DNA of 64,000 nt, from the NCBI RefSeq assembly GCF_002163855.1, contig NZ_CP019332.1:1467145-1531144 (forward strand), given 5' to 3'. Below the pieces are notes generated by a model. That model worked only from the letters and a program-made list of their open reading frames with translations. It was not told the origin of the DNA and made no database searches. Positions 61,874 through 64,000 of the stretch are shown here, piece by piece (within the stretch, counting starts at the first letter, position 1; every line of letters begins with the position of its first letter). The DNA comes from Winogradskyella sp. PC-19 (lineage in GTDB: Bacteria; Bacteroidota; Bacteroidia; Flavobacteriales; Flavobacteriaceae). The position numbers were made by a program, and so were the translations under genes.

Positions 61874-62354
61874 GAATCCAAATCTCCTCTTCGTTTACGT
61901 TCTGTGTCGGGCTGTAACTTGGTGGTAACCTTTCAAAATGAGGCCTATTATCTAATTCAAAATCAGAACTTGGTAACCAGCTAGAATGGATTTTTTGCCA
62001 AAACTCAATAAAATCAGGAATTGAACCTTTAAAATCAATAACCAAATATCTTCCTGAAGTTATAGTTAACGTTTCCATATTTTCTGGAACTTCATCTAAA
62101 CTATTAACTTCTACTCCAATCCACTTCTCAAACATCTCATTAGGATTGAAGTTTTTAAAGTTAAAGCGATTGTAATTTTGAAGTGATAGTGTAAATGTGT
62201 TTTTCCTATTTATCACTTCATCTAACCTAGGCATAAATTGCTTTGCTAATTGCCGTGTAACTTGGCTAATATTTTGGAAGTTAGCTTTAGCTTTTAAACC
62301 TACAACGAGAATCTCTTCGCTATCAACTACTCTGTACTTCATCATTAATTTCAT
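61863..62354 (-). CDS. GyrI-like (effector-binding) domain protein
   Basis: 163 residues consistent with a stand-alone GyrI/AraC effector-binding domain: YRVVDSEEILVVGLKAKANF at the N-terminus, WIGVEVNSLDEVPENMETLTITSGRYLVIDFKG in the middle, and HFERLPP ... EEEIWIPIL at the end. Such domains bind small ligands or act as hydrolases. No DNA-binding part is attached. The ATG could also be at 62345 or 62342; all lie within the end of the upstream FolK-dNK gene (overlap 20-32 bases), which suggests coupling. Confidence 0.8.
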   Translation of the reverse strand: MKLMMKYRVVDSEEILVVGLKAKANFQNISQVTRQLAKQFMPRLDEVINRKNTFTLSLQNYNRFNFKNFNPNEMFEKWIGVEVNSLDEVPENMETLTITSGRYLVIDFKGSIPDFIEFWQKIHSSWLPSSDFELDNRPHFERLPPSYSPTQNVNEEEIWIPIL

Positions 62355-63465
62355 TTAAAATCCATAGATAGTCTTCACGATTTTTTACAAAATCACGGTC
62401 AGAAATATCAATGATTTTTACATTTAAATCTGTTTGAGATTTTAAGAACTCTAAGTAACCAGAATTTAATTTCTCTAGATATTCGTCCTTGATATCGCTT
62501 TCGTATTTTCGACCACGTTTTTTGATATTGGCCTGAAGTCTTTGTGTATTTTGGTAAAGATAAACATACAAGTCTGGCTTAGCGATATCTTTATAAACTT
62601 GATAAAAGAGCTTTCGGTACAAACGAAACTCGTCCTCAGGCAATGTCACTTTAGAAAAAATGAGTGACTTATTAACGTCATAATCACTAACCATAAAATC
62701 CTTAAACAAATCGAGCTGAGATAAATCGTCACTAATTTGCTGGTAACGGTCAGCTAAAAAAGACATCTCCAAAGTAAAGGCGTAACGTTCTGGCTCTTTA
62801 TAAAACTTTGGTAAAAATGCATTATCTGCAAAACGCTCTAATATTAGTTTTGCATTAAAATCTTCGGATATTTTGTTAGCCAAGCTGGTCTTACCTGCGC
62901 CAATGTTACCTTCTATAGCTATATAATTATAATCCTTAAAAGTATAGGATTTACGAGGGTTTTTCAACCAAATATTTATAGGCTCTATAGCAGAATTATC
63001 TTCACATTCTTCCAATAAGATTTCTATAGTTTTTTTAAAAACTGGATGTATAAAATCTTTCAGAATATCTAATAACGGTTGTAAAACAAACGTTCGGTTC
63101 TGAATCTCCGGATGTGGAATTGTTAGATGCTTATCATTTATGACTTCATCTCCATAAAAAACAATATCTAAATCTATCTCTCTAGATTCGTATTCATCTG
63201 TTGTTTTTTGTGCACGACCAAGCTTTTTTTCAATACACTGAAGTTCTTTTAAAAGCTTCTTTGGAGTAAGGTGTGTTTCTACTTTTATACAAGCATTATA
63301 AAATTCATCTCCTTCGAAACCGATTGCTGGAGTTTTGTAAACCTTTGATAGCTTTTTTACTGCTCCAACGGTTTCGAAAATGGCATCAACGGCAGATTGC
63401 AAGTATTGCAATTTATTGCCCTTATTACTGCCAAGCGCTATGTAAACTAGTTTTGATAGTTTCAT
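62323..63465 (-). CDS. folK: FolK - deoxynucleoside kinase fusion
   Basis: 380 residues in two enzymes. Residues 1-160 are HPPK (FolK), which pyrophosphorylates 6-hydroxymethyl-dihydropterin in folate synthesis, with ALGSNKGNKLQYL, FEGDEFYNACIKVET and REIDLDIVFYGDE ... IPHPEIQNRTFVLQPL. Residues about 180-380 are a deoxynucleoside kinase with P-loop GNIGAGKTS (186-194) and lid KKRGRKYE. The dNK half has DYDVNKS where the usual DRS motif lies (SDYDVNKSLIF), a variation also seen in some relatives. The separate dNK gene at 4604-5218 is a paralogue. Continuous frame, no linker disruption. FolK call firm; dNK substrate unknown. Confidence 0.93.
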   Translation of the reverse strand: MKLSKLVYIALGSNKGNKLQYLQSAVDAIFETVGAVKKLSKVYKTPAIGFEGDEFYNACIKVETHLTPKKLLKELQCIEKKLGRAQKTTDEYESREIDLDIVFYGDEVINDKHLTIPHPEIQNRTFVLQPLLDILKDFIHPVFKKTIEILLEECEDNSAIEPINIWLKNPRKSYTFKDYNYIAIEGNIGAGKTSLANKISEDFNAKLILERFADNAFLPKFYKEPERYAFTLEMSFLADRYQQISDDLSQLDLFKDFMVSDYDVNKSLIFSKVTLPEDEFRLYRKLFYQVYKDIAKPDLYVYLYQNTQRLQANIKKRGRKYESDIKDEYLEKLNSGYLEFLKSQTDLNVKIIDISDRDFVKNREDYLWILNEINDEVQSS

Positions 63466-63536
63466 TGAATAGACAAATTAACTAAAAGAAATATTAATAG
63501 ATTATCTTTACCTAAACTATTTATTAACCATTTTTA

Positions 63537-64000
63537 ATGCAGTTAAAAGACAAACTTCTAGCACAACGCATCTATCTCTTTTTGGGTGCACTGTTTATAA
63601 CATCCTTAGTCGTTTCTAATCTTATTTTTCAGAAATTCTTTCATTGGTATCCAGTAGATATCGAAATCTTTGACTCAAAATTATTTGAAATTTCTGTAGG
63701 TATTTTGCCTTACCCAATTACCTTTCTTATTACAGATTTAATAAGTGAAATTTATGGCAAAAAGCGGGCAAACGATATTGTAATTGCGGGTATTTTTGCA
63801 TCTTTCTTTTCTATGCTTATTATTTATGTTGCTAATGCTGTGCCAGCTACATCGTGGTCTCCGGTGCAAGATAATACGTTTACAATTGTATTTGGAAGTA
63901 CTGCCATTGCCGTTTTTGCGAGTATGATGGCCTACCTTTTAGCCCAATTTGTTGATATTCAGATTTATCATTTTTGGAAGAAGCTAACAAAAGGCAAACA
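63537..64000 (+). CDS. Queuosine precursor transporter (VUT/YhhQ family), 3' end outside the window
   Basis: A partial gene: the ATG at 63537 opens 154 codons that run off the window edge. The translation begins MQLKDKLLAQRIYLFLGALF and shows VVSNLIFQKFF, then the conserved LPYPITFLITDLISEIYG and several membrane helices, matching the YhhQ/VUT family that imports queuosine precursors. The length of the family is about 220-250 residues, so roughly one third is missing. A TATCTTTA sequence (a weak -7 variant) precedes it. Confidence 0.85.
   Translation, partial: MQLKDKLLAQRIYLFLGALFITSLVVSNLIFQKFFHWYPVDIEIFDSKLFEISVGILPYPITFLITDLISEIYGKKRANDIVIAGIFASFFSMLIIYVANAVPATSWSPVQDNTFTIVFGSTAIAVFASMMAYLLAQFVDIQIYHFWKKLTKGK

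Overview
The window is AT-rich chromosomal DNA from a member of the Bacteroidota, almost certainly a marine Flavobacteriaceae species. The evidence is a GLPGLI-family protein, a T9SS type A sorting domain, DUF5686 and triple-tyrosine regulators, Bacteroidota-type promoters (TAnnTTTG at -7), start sites without clear Shine-Dalgarno sequences, and a laminarin-type (beta-1,3/1,6-glucan) utilisation locus. I cannot name the genus. I see no rRNA, CRISPR array, prophage or insertion sequence.

Layout. 0.1-5.2 kb: two small secreted proteins (GLPGLI and an unknown) diverge from a histidine kinase/response regulator pair. A triple GTTAAC site with exact 10-bp spacing lies between them. A secreted unknown and a deoxynucleoside kinase follow. 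5.2-13 kb (mostly minus strand): an App1-like phosphatase, a membrane pyrophosphatase, a soluble pyrophosphatase, a DUF5686 outer-membrane protein and the pyruvate dehydrogenase E1 beta subunit. 13.2-27.9 kb (plus strand): etfBA behind a 22-bp palindrome, a bifunctional nuclease, a nucleoside transporter, thyA (with a REP-like repeat up to its start), a frameshifted TonB-C-like gene, a 2TM-DHFR fusion, an ABC ATPase with a permease-M1 peptidase fusion, a flavoprotein, fabD and lspA. 28-32.3 kb: a four-gene minus-strand operon (DegT aminotransferase, galE, amidohydrolase, M23 peptidase). 32.4-34.2 kb: waaA and a helical lipoprotein.

34.2-57.1 kb is the main accessory region, a beta-glucan utilisation locus read on the minus strand. 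It is bracketed by a membrane-spanning triple-tyrosine/LuxR-type regulator upstream and a LacI regulator downstream. Surface module: a TIM-barrel glycosidase fused to a predicted outer-membrane beta-barrel, a jelly-roll/BIG2 lipoprotein, a GH16 lipoprotein, and a PKD lipoprotein with five jelly-roll domains. After a hairpin comes the uptake and intracellular module: a 1164-residue GH149/GH94-like candidate beta-1,3-glucan phosphorylase, a lipoprotein GH17, a lipoprotein GH30, a GPH-type sugar symporter, a cytoplasmic GH17 and a T9SS-sorted jelly-roll protein. No SusC/SusD pair is present. The likely order of events is GH16 cutting at the surface, GH30 debranching (beta-1,6) and GH17 cutting in the periplasm, symport, and then cytoplasmic hydrolysis or phosphorolysis. 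The barrel fusion is the only visible candidate for outer-membrane passage.

57.3-64 kb: tRNA-Leu(TAA), tRNA-Gly(GCC), mutS, a TrmH-type RNA methyltransferase, a small membrane protein, a SAM methyltransferase, a GyrI-like protein, a FolK-deoxynucleoside kinase fusion, and the start of a queuosine-precursor transporter cut by the window edge. Folate and dTMP metabolism recurs in the window (thyA, DHFR, FolK), and two of those three proteins are unusual fusions.
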